Shown: positions 15,643 through 24,365, counted from the stretch's first letter. The stretch: DNA of 64,000 nt from Brotaphodocola sp003480315 (GCF_964246085.1 NZ_CAXTPD010000009.1); one strand, 5' to 3'. Notes: generated from the sequence alone by a model not told the origin. Numbers and translations are program-made.

Positions 15643-16653
15643 TTAGAACTTGCCAGCGGTTGCTGCTTCCTCAACAGCTACAGCTACAGCTACAGTCATA
15701 CCAACCATCGGGTTGTTACCTGCACCGATCAGACCCATCATCTCTACGTGAGCCGGAACGGAAGAAGAACCTGCGAACTGTGCATCGGAATGCATACGGC
15801 CAAGGGTATCGGTCATACCATAGGAAGCCGGGCCTGCTGCCATGTTATCCGGATGCAGGGTACGTCCGGTACCGCCGCCGGAAGCTACGGAGAAGTACTT
15901 CTTGCCTGCTTCCAGTCTCTCCTTCTTGTAGGTACCTGCTACCGGATGCTGGAAACGGGTCGGGTTGGTAGAGTTACCGGTGATGGAAACGTCTACATTC
16001 TCTTTCCACATGATTGCAACACCTTCCGGAACGCTGTTTGCGCCGTAGCAGTTAACCTTTGCGCGAAGACCCTCGGAGTAGGATTTGCGGAATACTTCCT
16101 TAACCTCGTTGGTGTATGGATTGTATTCAGTCTCGATGTAGGTGAAGCCATTGATACGTGCGATGATCTGAGCAGCGTCTTTTCCAAGACCGTTTAAGAT
16201 AACGCGCAGCGGTTTCTGACGAACTTTGTTTGCTTTCTCAGCGATACCGATTGCGCCCTCTGCTGCTGCGAAGGACTCGTGGCCAGCCAGGAATGCGAAG
16301 CACTCGGTCTCCTCTTCCAGAAGCATCTTGCCAAGGTTACCATGGCCAAGACCTACCTTACGGGTATCTGCAACAGAACCCGGGATACAGAATGCCTGCA
16401 GGCCCTCGCCGATTGCTGCTGCTGCTTCAGCTGCTTTTCTGCAGCCTTTCTTGATTGCGATTGCTGCGCCTACGGTGTAAGCCCATTTAGCGTTCTCAAA
16501 GCAGATCGGCTGAATACCCTCAATCATCTTGTATACATCAAGCCCTGCGTCTTTGGTGATCTTCTCTGCCTCTTCAATGGAAGCAATGCCATAGCTGTTT
16601 AATGCTTCATTGATCTGTTTGATACGTCTCTCATATGATTCAAATAATGCCAT
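15643..16653 (-). CDS. GGGtGRT protein (function unknown)
   Basis: A 336-residue cytosolic protein carrying the family-defining SVASGGGTGRTLHPDN near residue 260. Other conserved-looking elements are AYTVGAAIAIKKGCRKAAEA near 58, LGHGNLGKMLLEEETECFAF near 101 and the C-terminal GLIGAGNNPMVGMTVAVAVA. It lies 18 bases after the NifU-like scaffold gene and ends at a strong terminator, so the two form an operon. The family is widespread in anaerobes with no assigned reaction; the partner suggests iron-sulfur or redox chemistry, which is inference only. Confidence 0.88.
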   Translation of the reverse strand: MALFESYERRIKQINEALNSYGIASIEEAEKITKDAGLDVYKMIEGIQPICFENAKWAYTVGAAIAIKKGCRKAAEAAAAIGEGLQAFCIPGSVADTRKVGLGHGNLGKMLLEEETECFAFLAGHESFAAAEGAIGIAEKANKVRQKPLRVILNGLGKDAAQIIARINGFTYIETEYNPYTNEVKEVFRKSYSEGLRAKVNCYGANSVPEGVAIMWKENVDVSITGNSTNPTRFQHPVAGTYKKERLEAGKKYFSVASGGGTGRTLHPDNMAAGPASYGMTDTLGRMHSDAQFAGSSSVPAHVEMMGLIGAGNNPMVGMTVAVAVAVEEAATAGKF

Positions 16654-16671
16654 GATTATAGTCCTCCTTCT

Positions 16672-17364
16672 TTACGCCTGTCTCGGGTCGATGATCTTAA
16701 CTGCATCAGCAACACGGCCGTACTGACCTTTTGCCTTTTCCCAAGCGGTGTTCGGGTCATCACCCTTCTTGATGAAGTCAGTCATCTTGCCAAGGCTTAC
16801 GAACTGATAACCAATGATCTGATCGTCTGCGTCCAGAGCGATACCAGTTACATAGCCCTCAGCCATCTCCAGGTAACGAGGACCTTTCTTTAAGGTTCCG
16901 TACATAGTACCAACCTGGGAACGAAGACCCTTACCAAGATCCTCCAGGCCGGCACCGATCGGCAGTCCATCCTCAGAGAATGCGCTCTGGGTTCTGCCGT
17001 ATGCGATCTGTAAGAACAGTTCTCTCATTGCGGTGTTGATTGCGTCACATACCAGGTCGGTGTTCAGAGCCTCCAGAACGGTTAATCCCGGAAGAATCTC
17101 TGCTGCCATTGCTGCGGAGTGAGTCATGCCGGAGCAGCCGATGGTCTCAACCAGGGCCTCCTGGATGATACCCTCTTTTACGTTCAGGGTAAGCTTGCAG
17201 GCACCCTGCTGCGGAGCACACCAGCCCACACCATGGGTCAAACCGGAAATGTCGGAAACCTGTTTGGACTGTACCCATTTTGCTTCTTCCGGAATCGGAG
17301 CAGCGCCATGATGAACGCCCTGTGCAACTGTGCACATCTCTTCTACTTCATGTGAATAAATCAT
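16672..17364 (-). CDS. NifU/IscU-like iron-sulfur scaffold protein
   Basis: A 230-residue protein with an IscU/NifU-N-type fold. Possible cluster-ligand cysteines are in GWCAPQQGACKL near 63 and ETIGCSGMTHSAA near 89, with a further conserved aspartate/cysteine region DLVCDAINTAMREL near 118. It is longer than a bare IscU because of a C-terminal extension from about 150 onward. The start at 17364 has AAAGGAG seven bases upstream; an upstream frame from 17454 is rejected. It is the first gene of a two-gene operon with the GGGtGRT protein. No iscS or suf genes are nearby, so it is likely dedicated to its partner rather than general cluster assembly. Confidence 0.8.
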   Translation of the reverse strand: MIYSHEVEEMCTVAQGVHHGAAPIPEEAKWVQSKQVSDISGLTHGVGWCAPQQGACKLTLNVKEGIIQEALVETIGCSGMTHSAAMAAEILPGLTVLEALNTDLVCDAINTAMRELFLQIAYGRTQSAFSEDGLPIGAGLEDLGKGLRSQVGTMYGTLKKGPRYLEMAEGYVTGIALDADDQIIGYQFVSLGKMTDFIKKGDDPNTAWEKAKGQYGRVADAVKIIDPRQA

Positions 17365-17537
17365 GTTAAAACTCCTTTCAACTATGTAATGTCCTGAAAG
17401 TACGTGCTGCACGATGTTTCCGCAATTTTTCCAGCCCTGTACCCGGCAAATCAAAGATTGTCAAAAACATCACACCATACTTGATTACATTTTCTCACAA
17501 AAGTGACAAATAGTCCATAGTTTTTTTGTAGAAATTT

Positions 17538-17580
17538 AAGAGCAGATACCTCAAATGTATGTGGTACCTGCTCTTTTTTT
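17538..17580. terminator. Stem-loop downstream of nfnB
   Basis: AAGAGCAGATACC (17538-17550) pairs with GGTACCTGCTCTT (17563-17575) with one mismatch. The T-tract (17574-17580) is on the plus strand and the minus-strand side is weaker, so it may act as a processing stem or partial terminator between nfnB and the NifU-like operon. Confidence 0.5.
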
Positions 17581-17597
17581 CATTATTTTATGTTTGA

Positions 17598-18986
17598 TTA
17601 TTTATTGCTTAAGTACTCGTGGATACCCTTTGCACCGTGCTTTCCTGCTTCCATAGCCAGGATTACGGTTGCAGCACCGGTTACGGCATCACCGCCTGCG
17701 AACACTCCGGCACGGGAGGTCTGTCCGTTCTCCGGCTCCGCAACGATGCATTTACGCTTATTGATCTCAAGTCCCTCCGTGGTAGAGGAAATAAGCGGGT
17801 TCGGAGAGGTACCAAGTGACATGATGACGGTATCTACCTCCATCACATACTCGGATCCTGCGATTTCTACCGGACGGCGTCTTCCGGATGCATCCGGCTC
17901 GCCAAGCTCCATCTTCACAACCTTGATGCCCTTTACCCAGTCATTCTCATCGGTCAGGATCTCTACCGGGTTGGTCAAAAGGTCAAAGATTACACCCTCT
18001 TCCTTTGCATGGTGAACTTCCTCCACACGGGCCGGAAGCTCTGCCTCACTACGACGGTACACGATATGTACCTCAGCGCCAAGACGCAGTGCTGTTCTTG
18101 CAGCATCCATGGCTACGTTGCCGCCGCCGACTACAGCAACCTTCCTGCCTGCTACGATCGGAGTGTCATAGTCCTCGCGGAAGGCTTTCATCAGGTTGTT
18201 TCTGGTTAAGTACTCGTTTGCTGAGAACACGCCGTTTGCATTCTCACCCGGAATACCCATGAATTTCGGAAGGCCTGCTCCGGAACCGATGAAGACAGCC
18301 TCAAAGCCCTCTTCGTCCATCAGCTCATCAATGGTAACGGATTTACCGATGATAACGTCTGTCTCAATCTTAACACCTAATTTCTTTACGTTCTCGATTT
18401 CAGAACGAACAACGGTCTCTTTCGGGAGACGGAACTCCGGAATACCGTAGGTTAATACTCCGCCCGGCTCGTGAAGCGCCTCGAAAATGGTAACATCGTA
18501 ACCCAGCTTTGCAAGATCGCCTGCGCAGGTCAGACCTGCGGGGCCGGAACCGACAACAGCAACCTTCTTGCCGTTTTTCTCCTCCGCTGCCTTCGGAACA
18601 AAACCGTTTTCTCTGGACCAGTCAGCCACGAAACGCTCCAGCTTACCGATGGAGATCGGCTCACCCTTGATTCCGCGGATGCATTTGCCCTCGCACTGGC
18701 TCTCCTGCGGGCACACACGGCCGCATACTGCAGGAAGTGCAGAAGACTCAGCGATGACATTGGCTGCAGCCTCAAAGTTTCCGGCCTCGACTTCTTTGAT
18801 GAAGCCAGGGATATTGATGGAGACCGGGCAGCCGCCCATACACTTTGCATTATTTTTACATTTTAAACATCTGGAAGCCTCTTCCATAGCTTCTTCTTTG
18901 TTGTATCCATAGCACACTTCCTCAAAATTGGTAGCGCGCACCTTTGCGTCCTGCTCTCTGACAGGAGTCTTCTTTAATACGTCCAT
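17598..18986 (-). CDS. nfnB: NfnB: NADPH-binding subunit of bifurcating transhydrogenase (GltA-like)
   Basis: A 462-residue flavoprotein homologous to the glutamate synthase small subunit. The N-terminus has cysteine clusters for two [4Fe-4S] centres (CLKCKNNAKCMGGCP near 40 and CGRVCPQESQCEGKC near 89), followed by FAD-binding VVGSGPAGLTCAGDLAKLGY near 145 and NADPH-binding VVGGGNVAMDAARTALRLG near 287. Paired with the gene at 19065-19949 it matches NfnAB, which couples NADH and reduced ferredoxin oxidation to NADP+ reduction in the cytosol. It could also be annotated as homotetrameric glutamate synthase small chain; adjacency to the NfnA-type subunit and absence of a large GltB subunit favour NfnB. 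Confidence 0.87.
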   Translation of the reverse strand: MDVLKKTPVREQDAKVRATNFEEVCYGYNKEEAMEEASRCLKCKNNAKCMGGCPVSINIPGFIKEVEAGNFEAAANVIAESSALPAVCGRVCPQESQCEGKCIRGIKGEPISIGKLERFVADWSRENGFVPKAAEEKNGKKVAVVGSGPAGLTCAGDLAKLGYDVTIFEALHEPGGVLTYGIPEFRLPKETVVRSEIENVKKLGVKIETDVIIGKSVTIDELMDEEGFEAVFIGSGAGLPKFMGIPGENANGVFSANEYLTRNNLMKAFREDYDTPIVAGRKVAVVGGGNVAMDAARTALRLGAEVHIVYRRSEAELPARVEEVHHAKEEGVIFDLLTNPVEILTDENDWVKGIKVVKMELGEPDASGRRRPVEIAGSEYVMEVDTVIMSLGTSPNPLISSTTEGLEINKRKCIVAEPENGQTSRAGVFAGGDAVTGAATVILAMEAGKHGAKGIHEYLSNK

Positions 18987-19064
18987 TCTTAATTATCCTC
19001 CGATCACAGACAGCTTTATGCTGCCTTGCCTAATGAATCCCAATGAGTGAGTCTGATGCCCGGA

Positions 19065-19949
19065 TCAACCGTTGCAGTGTCCGCAGCCGCCATGATGGGT
19101 ATCACCCTCGACTGCCTTTAACATAGCTCTGCCCTCTTCGGTTTTGTACATCTGCTGACGCTTCATTGCCTCATCAAAGTTCACGAGATGACCGTCAAAC
19201 TCTGGTCCGTCCACGCATGCGAACTTCACTTCATCACCAACGGTTAAACGGCATGCTCCGCACATACCGGTTCCGTCTACCATGATCGGGTTCATGCTGA
19301 CGATAGTCGGGATATTCAGCTCCTTGGTCAGTTTGCATACAAATTTCATCATGATCATCGGTCCGATGGCTACGCACACATCGTACTGCTTGCCCTGGTT
19401 CTCTACCAGGTCTTTGATCACCTCGGTTACCATGCCCTTGCGCACATAGGAACCGTCATCGGTGGTAATGTAAAGATTTCCGGCCTGCGCTTTCATCATG
19501 TCTTCCAGGATCAGCAGTTCTTTATTCTTGGCACCAACGATAACATCAACATCGATACCATGCTGCTTCATCCACTTAACCTGCGGATAAACCGGTGCAG
19601 TACCAACGCCGCCTGCTACAAATAAGTACTTGCGGCCCTTTACTGCCTCGATATCTTCCTTTACAAACTCGGACGGCTGACCAAGCGGTCCCACAAAGTC
19701 CTGGAATGCATCGCCTGCCTGTAACTCAGACATCTTTAAGGTAGATGCGCCTACGATCTGGAATACGATGGTTACGGTACCCTTCTCACGGTCGAAATCG
19801 CAGATGGTAAGCGGGATACGCTCGCCCTTTTCATCCATCTTCACAATGACAAATTCACCCGGCTGGCAGGATCTTGCCACTCTCGGAGCTTCTACATCCA
19901 TCAGGAAAATCTTCTCCGCAAGCTTTTCCGCTTTTAAAATCTTATACAT
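19065..19949 (-). CDS. nfnA: NfnA: NADH-binding, [2Fe-2S] subunit of bifurcating transhydrogenase
   Basis: A 294-residue protein of the sulfide/dihydroorotate dehydrogenase-like FAD/NAD-binding family. Motifs are RIPLTICDFD (flavin binding), LFVAGGVGTAPVYPQVKW near 105 (NAD binding) and the [2Fe-2S] cysteines in GTGMCGACRLTVGDEVKFAC near 222, with a His/Cys-rich tail HHGGCGHCNG. The start at 19949 follows GGAGGAAGGAA; an earlier in-frame start at 19991 lacks a site. It is 78 bases upstream of nfnB and co-directional. An inverted repeat CTAAAA-CTA-TTTTAG sits at 20021-20035 in the promoter region and might be an operator. Confidence 0.87.
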   Translation of the reverse strand: MYKILKAEKLAEKIFLMDVEAPRVARSCQPGEFVIVKMDEKGERIPLTICDFDREKGTVTIVFQIVGASTLKMSELQAGDAFQDFVGPLGQPSEFVKEDIEAVKGRKYLFVAGGVGTAPVYPQVKWMKQHGIDVDVIVGAKNKELLILEDMMKAQAGNLYITTDDGSYVRKGMVTEVIKDLVENQGKQYDVCVAIGPMIMMKFVCKLTKELNIPTIVSMNPIMVDGTGMCGACRLTVGDEVKFACVDGPEFDGHLVNFDEAMKRQQMYKTEEGRAMLKAVEGDTHHGGCGHCNG

Positions 19950-20094
19950 TTCCTTCCTCCTGTTTTGCGTTCTGCAAATTGTGCATGCCATCTATAGCAG
20001 CAAAAAACTTTTTAGATATACTAAAACTATTTTAGCACTTCCCGGTTCAAATGGCAATACTTATCGTTAATAACATAACATATATTATACAGCT

Positions 20095-20583
20095 TTATTT
20101 CTTTTTGTACAGCCGATATTCGTAACAAAGGTCAAAATATGTCTGCTCATCGCTTTCCTGAACCATTTCCCAGGCCGCATCCTGGTCCAGGTTCGGAAAA
20201 TGTGTATCTGCCGCATAAGCGAAATCAATCCAGGTGATCTGTGCCTCATCACAGTACGGGAGGAACTGCCGGTATACGCTTTCCCCGCCGATGATATAGA
20301 CATCATCCGTATGATAAGCACGGAGCAGTTCCATCACTTCTTCCACGCTGCCGCATACGGAAGCTCCTTTGACCCTGTAATCCGGGTCGGCGGTAAGTAC
20401 AATATTAGTCCGTCCGTACAGAGGCTGTGCTCCCGGCAGACTCTCCAGCGTTTTTCTTCCCATGACAATAACCTTGCCCATGGTTTCGTCCCGGAACATT
20501 TTCTGATCCTGGGGAATGGACACCAGAAGCTGGCCTTTATTTCCGATGGCCCAGTTTTTATCTACTGCCGCAATCAGTTTCAC
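20095..20583 (-). CDS. folA: Dihydrofolate reductase
   Basis: A 162-residue enzyme reducing dihydrofolate to tetrahydrofolate with NADPH. Family features are MKLIAAVDKNWAIGNKGQLL at the N-terminus, VIVMGRKTLESLPGAQPL near 38 and DVYIIGGESVYRQFLP near 92. The length is normal for bacterial FolA. It follows the ThyX-like gene by six bases in one operon. The conserved aspartate near position 27 appears as the SIPQDQKMFRDET region, compatible with a functional enzyme. Confidence 0.93.
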   Translation of the reverse strand: MKLIAAVDKNWAIGNKGQLLVSIPQDQKMFRDETMGKVIVMGRKTLESLPGAQPLYGRTNIVLTADPDYRVKGASVCGSVEEVMELLRAYHTDDVYIIGGESVYRQFLPYCDEAQITWIDFAYAADTHFPNLDQDAAWEMVQESDEQTYFDLCYEYRLYKKK

Positions 20584-20589
20584 GCTATT

Positions 20590-21219
20590 TTACGCCTCCT
20601 CTTCCTCAGCCAGGATCAGTTCCTTTGCATAAGGCAGGGTTTTGATCCAGTCGCAGAAGGTATGCCATTCATCCAGCTTATGGTTCTTTCTGGAAAAATA
20701 GATATTGATCAGGGTTTCGTAATTTAAGGTGCAGGTACGCATCTGGTTGTAGCTGGATGGCAGAAGCTGGATCATGTCATACCAGTATGCCTTGTCCTTG
20801 GTCTCCACATATTTCAAGCGGATCTTTTCCAGCTGATCCACAATGGTCTGCATATAGGCCTCGCTCTCCGGTGTCAGATGGTCATGGCTGAAATCATCTA
20901 ACTCAAAGGGTTTGCTGTGGATCTTATGCATGGTACTGGTGGAGTTTGCCACCGTTGCCACCTTGTAGGTATCATATTCCTTCCACCAGTACATGGGCGC
21001 GGTGATATCCACCGATACGAAGACCTGGCGGATGTATTTGCGGTGGTCACTTCCGGCACGGCGCAGGCGCTTGGCCAGTCCCAGATCATTTGGTCCCAGC
21101 ACGTAATTGCCGTCCTCATCATAAAAGCTGTCCATCCGGTTCCAGCTGTTCATAGGATTGCGTGCCCCGCGCATGGCATTTTCCAGATTCATGACGCTGG
21201 TACGTTCTAATTTAATCAT
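20590..21219 (-). CDS. Divergent ThyX (flavin-dependent thymidylate synthase) family protein
   Basis: A 209-residue protein whose layout follows ThyX: an N-terminal AMRGARNPMNSW, a central FVSVDITAPMYWWKEYDTYK resembling the FHVKAP..W stretch of ThyX, and a C-terminal LLPSSYNQMRTCTLNYETL then SRKNHKLDEW resembling the LP..Y....T.N..SL and R..H...W region. The diagnostic RHRxxSxNExSxRY is replaced by YKVATVANSTSTMHK, so the usual nucleotide-binding arginines and serine are not conserved. It lies six bases upstream of folA, suggesting a folate or thymidylate role. It may be a divergent synthase or a non-catalytic paralogue. Confidence 0.6.
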   Translation of the reverse strand: MIKLERTSVMNLENAMRGARNPMNSWNRMDSFYDEDGNYVLGPNDLGLAKRLRRAGSDHRKYIRQVFVSVDITAPMYWWKEYDTYKVATVANSTSTMHKIHSKPFELDDFSHDHLTPESEAYMQTIVDQLEKIRLKYVETKDKAYWYDMIQLLPSSYNQMRTCTLNYETLINIYFSRKNHKLDEWHTFCDWIKTLPYAKELILAEEEEA

Positions 21220-21287
21220 GTTGTATTCCTTCCTTATGGGATGTCAAAACAATGACTGCAGCCTATATATGATTTTATATACCGCAG

Positions 21288-23585
21288 TCAATCGTTCTGA
21301 TTATAGCAAAGCTGGGATTTCTCGTCAACATCCACCAGTTCCCGGCTGCTTCCTGCAACAAAGCGGGCCACGTCCTCCGGATGCGCCATCAGTATCCTTC
21401 TTCCTCCCACATCCCCACTCAGTGCAAGCAGTTCTTTCCGGTATTCCGGTGAAAAGACGACCGGATTTCCATCCATGCCTTCCCAGGATGCACAGACCAT
21501 TCCCCTTGTATTTTTACGGAATGCTGTCACAAGTCCGCGAATGGTTTCGCGGGTCAGCCACGGCTGGTCACTGACTGAAAAACAGACCGCGTAATGCTCC
21601 GGGATCTGTTCCAGGGCGAGGTGTACAGAATAGGAGATTCCCAGGGCACTTTGATTGTTCTTTACCGTCTCAAATCCCTCTCTTCCAAGATCCTCCAGAA
21701 TCTCATCATACTGGCTCACCACAATCTTTTTCGCAAAAAAATCCTCCGGCATAGCATTTACCTCATCTGCCACATGGCGGTACATCAGCCGGCCGTCCAC
21801 CTCCGCCAGCAGCTTGTTTCCGCCGAAGCGGCGGCTGTCCCCGGCTGCCAGAAGTACCATGGCAACCGGCATATGGTCATGAGGCCGGAAGCGGTAATTC
21901 AAAACAGCCTCCAGCACGCCTCCACCGATAGAGGATGCCTTGTCGGAAACAGTAAAGCAGTGTGCCACATCGCAGCGTGGATCCACATCACCGGATTTCA
22001 TGCCGGCGGTCACTTCCACACCATTCTGCAAAAGTCCCCGCACAACACCATCAATCTGCGCCAGCACCGGAGTTTGGTCCACATAGCCCACCACATCATT
22101 CTTTTTCACTACTGCACCAATTTCTACTGCTCCTTTAAAAACACCGGCTGCCGGAGCCTTAATGAGACGTTCCAGTCCATACCCGCCGATCATGCCCGGA
22201 ATTCCCGTATTTGGAATGGCGCTCCCCTTCCAGATACACCGGCCCAGATAATGACCACGTTTCGTCTCTACAACGCAGTGGCAGTCTTCCCCGGCAGTAA
22301 ATCCTGGTCCAACACCAACCACAAAGGGGGCATCTGTGATCTTTGTTCCAAGATTGCGTTTTGCCAGAATGGCATCAACCACCACATCTGGATGAAATTC
22401 ATGGATACATCGTGCTGTTTCATCCACCATAATAGCTATATTGCCATTTTGAATCTCTTGCTCTGCCACTTTTACAGAATCACACAGCACACCGGTCACG
22501 TCCTCCACCTGCATGTGCCCCTGATAAACTGCCGGAGAAAATGCCACAGTACGCCGCACAGTAGTCGGCACCGCAATATCTGTCATCAGGATCCGGAAGC
22601 CGGCCCGGTGCAGGCGCAGTGCAATGCCGCTGGCCAGATCTCCGGAGCCTTTGATCAGAACCCGGCCCATACCGTCCGTCATTCCGGTACGTCTCTGTTT
22701 TATTTCTGTGTTTATCATCACCGCGTCAGTTGTTTCTGTATCAATCATGGTATTTCTTCTCCTTTTCCTGGTTGTTCTGGCACATCCCGACTGCAGATTT
22801 CCCGGCAGCATAGAAGCAACTTTTTCCGAAAGCTTCTGCTCCGTTTTTGTGTCTGCCTGATTCAGCAGAATGCGGTAATAGCGGCCATCCACGCCTTTTC
22901 GACTTCCACGCTCATCCATCAGAAGGAGCGTCATATCCTCTGCGCCTATGACATCCTGTGCCTCCTTATGAAGCCAGCCGCCATGGGACGTGAACCGGAA
23001 GCAGCTGTCGCCGAACTGCTTTCCACCGGCTGTCAGCCCCACACAGGCTATGATCAGCCCGGTCTGCGGAATCAAAACCGGTTCCGTATCTGATGGAACT
23101 TTTAACGGCAAACGCTTGGCTCCGTCTGCCTCAATAAGGATCACATCAAACTGTGAGAGCAGCCGCTTCATCACACGCTCCTCTCCAAGGTCCTCCGGCA
23201 TAGCAAGCTTCCACGCATGGTCCGGCCCCTCTGCCTGTTTTCCTGCTGCCAGAATGAAACCTCTCGGATTCCGGAGCGCACCGGCATAGCTCCCCGCATC
23301 CAAATCTGCAAGTTTCGGTATCACCTCAGTCCTGTACTGCTCCGGCTTCGCAATGTGCGTGCTGGTAGTGATCAGGACCCGGGCGCCTTTTGCGGCAAGC
23401 TCTTCTGCCAGATCATACATCGTACTGGTCTTTCCTCCCGCACCTACTATGGAAATGACTCGCGGCAAAGTCCTCCAGTCTGCGAACCCCAGTGCTGCCA
23501 GAACGCTTTCCGTCTCTTCAAAATTCTGTTTTTCCGGATCCCAGCGTTCTGCTTTCACCGAAGCGGCAATTAGTTTCTGCTCCAT
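21288..23585 (-). CDS. YqeC-YqeB-MocA fusion, molybdenum hydroxylase accessory protein
   Basis: A 765-residue protein joining three normally separate proteins of selenium-dependent molybdenum hydroxylase maturation. Residues about 1-260 are YqeC-like with P-loop GAGGKTST (48-55) and IEADGAKRLPLKVP near 151. Residues about 306-567 are YqeB-like (VLIKGSGDLASGIALRLHRAG, GPGFTAGEDCHCVVET). Residues about 572-765 are a MocA/YgfJ-like nucleotidyltransferase (VLLAAGDSRRFGGNKLL, SVSDQPWLT). The first linker holds Met280 (22748) preceded by AAAAGGAG at ten bases, so a separate YqeB-MocA product may also be made. No hydroxylase structural genes or selD lie in the window. A minus-strand TATAAT with an upstream TGG (23631-23636) is the likely promoter. 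Confidence 0.85.
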   Translation of the reverse strand: MEQKLIAASVKAERWDPEKQNFEETESVLAALGFADWRTLPRVISIVGAGGKTSTMYDLAEELAAKGARVLITTSTHIAKPEQYRTEVIPKLADLDAGSYAGALRNPRGFILAAGKQAEGPDHAWKLAMPEDLGEERVMKRLLSQFDVILIEADGAKRLPLKVPSDTEPVLIPQTGLIIACVGLTAGGKQFGDSCFRFTSHGGWLHKEAQDVIGAEDMTLLLMDERGSRKGVDGRYYRILLNQADTKTEQKLSEKVASMLPGNLQSGCARTTRKRRRNTMIDTETTDAVMINTEIKQRRTGMTDGMGRVLIKGSGDLASGIALRLHRAGFRILMTDIAVPTTVRRTVAFSPAVYQGHMQVEDVTGVLCDSVKVAEQEIQNGNIAIMVDETARCIHEFHPDVVVDAILAKRNLGTKITDAPFVVGVGPGFTAGEDCHCVVETKRGHYLGRCIWKGSAIPNTGIPGMIGGYGLERLIKAPAAGVFKGAVEIGAVVKKNDVVGYVDQTPVLAQIDGVVRGLLQNGVEVTAGMKSGDVDPRCDVAHCFTVSDKASSIGGGVLEAVLNYRFRPHDHMPVAMVLLAAGDSRRFGGNKLLAEVDGRLMYRHVADEVNAMPEDFFAKKIVVSQYDEILEDLGREGFETVKNNQSALGISYSVHLALEQIPEHYAVCFSVSDQPWLTRETIRGLVTAFRKNTRGMVCASWEGMDGNPVVFSPEYRKELLALSGDVGGRRILMAHPEDVARFVAGSSRELVDVDEKSQLCYNQND

Positions 23586-23610
23586 CCTTGTTCTTTCCCC
23601 CTCATCGTGC

Positions 23611-23636
23611 TATAATTTCTCCATGAAATTATTATA
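23611..23636. promoter_or_regulatory. Overlapping divergent -10 boxes
   Basis: TATAAT at 23611-23616 reads toward the membrane-protein gene and ends seven bases before its ATG. ATTATA at 23631-23636 is a minus-strand TATAAT with extended TGG, reading toward the YqeC-YqeB-MocA gene. The second box lies inside the first codons of the rightward gene. The -35 matches are weak on both sides. Confidence 0.45.
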
Positions 23637-24300
23637 CCATGTTCGCTCTCTCCCGGATAGGACATATGACCGGATTCTCTTTTCCTGCGGTCTTTTCCTG
23701 CTTCTGACAGAGTGTTATAAACAATGCTTTTTATATTTTATCATCGACAAATGCCATTACGACTGGTGGTTTTTTCCATTTCAGCTGTGCAGTCTCCCCA
23801 TGTATCTTTGCCTGCTTCTTCCATTTCTGAAGCATAAAAGTATGAAGACTGCTGTCTGCACCTTTTTGCAGGATTTTAACCTGCTTGGCGGGCTGGCTGC
23901 GCTCATCGTATCAGAAGGCTTTCGCGGCATCCACTGGACACTGACCCTGCACGGGTATATCTGGCATCTGCTCCTGGTCTTCATCGGACTGTTTGTTTTT
24001 GCAGGCAGACGTTCCGATTTATGCCGGAGGGGGTATCTGCAGACACTCCCTCTGTTCCTGGCCAGCTGTTCCATTGCTTTTTTCATCAACATCCTTGCAC
24101 CGGGACATGGACAGGCCGATATGTTCTACATTTCACCCTATTACCCCAGCACCCAGCCGGTTTTCCATGAGATTGCGATGGCTGCCGGCATTATCCCGGC
24201 CAATCTGTTATATCTCTTTACCATCTGCCTGGGTGCAGCACTTGTGCACTTCCTTTTCTATCTGCTGGAAAAGCATTTCACCGCAGATGCGAAAAGCTGA
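23623..24300 (+). CDS. YwaF/TIGR02206-like integral membrane protein
   Basis: A 225-residue polytopic protein with about six membrane segments. FPFQLCSLPMYLCLLLPF near 47 and LHGYIWHLLLVFIGLFVF near 105 resemble the YwaF-type family of unknown function; histidines and polar residues sit inside membrane segments. The start at 23623 matches the family start. No Shine-Dalgarno precedes it, and a TATAAT ends only seven bases upstream, so its mRNA may be leaderless. The frame is open further upstream, but that part is antisense to the neighbouring gene. Confidence 0.7.
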   Translation: MKLLYHVRSLPDRTYDRILFSCGLFLLLTECYKQCFLYFIIDKCHYDWWFFPFQLCSLPMYLCLLLPFLKHKSMKTAVCTFLQDFNLLGGLAALIVSEGFRGIHWTLTLHGYIWHLLLVFIGLFVFAGRRSDLCRRGYLQTLPLFLASCSIAFFINILAPGHGQADMFYISPYYPSTQPVFHEIAMAAGIIPANLLYLFTICLGAALVHFLFYLLEKHFTADAKS

Positions 24301-24328
24301 AACACATATGCAATTTCCCATAATACAG

Positions 24329-24365
24329 AAAAAAGGTCTCATGCCGGCAAGCACGAGGCCTTTTC
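24329..24365. terminator. Bidirectional terminator between convergent genes
   Basis: AAAAAAGGTCTCATGC (24329-24344) pairs with GCACGAGGCCTTTTC (24351-24365) with two imperfect pairs. T-tracts flank it on both strands. Confidence 0.7.

Noticed and set aside
17598..18986. Glutamate synthase small subunit
   Set aside because: Homology allows it, but there is no GltB large subunit and an NfnA-type subunit is adjacent, so NfnB is the better name.
21594..23093. A 499-codon plus-strand ORF
   Set aside because: It is fully antisense to the YqeC-YqeB-MocA fusion, is rich in His/Cys/Arg as expected for a shadow frame, and has no family resemblance.
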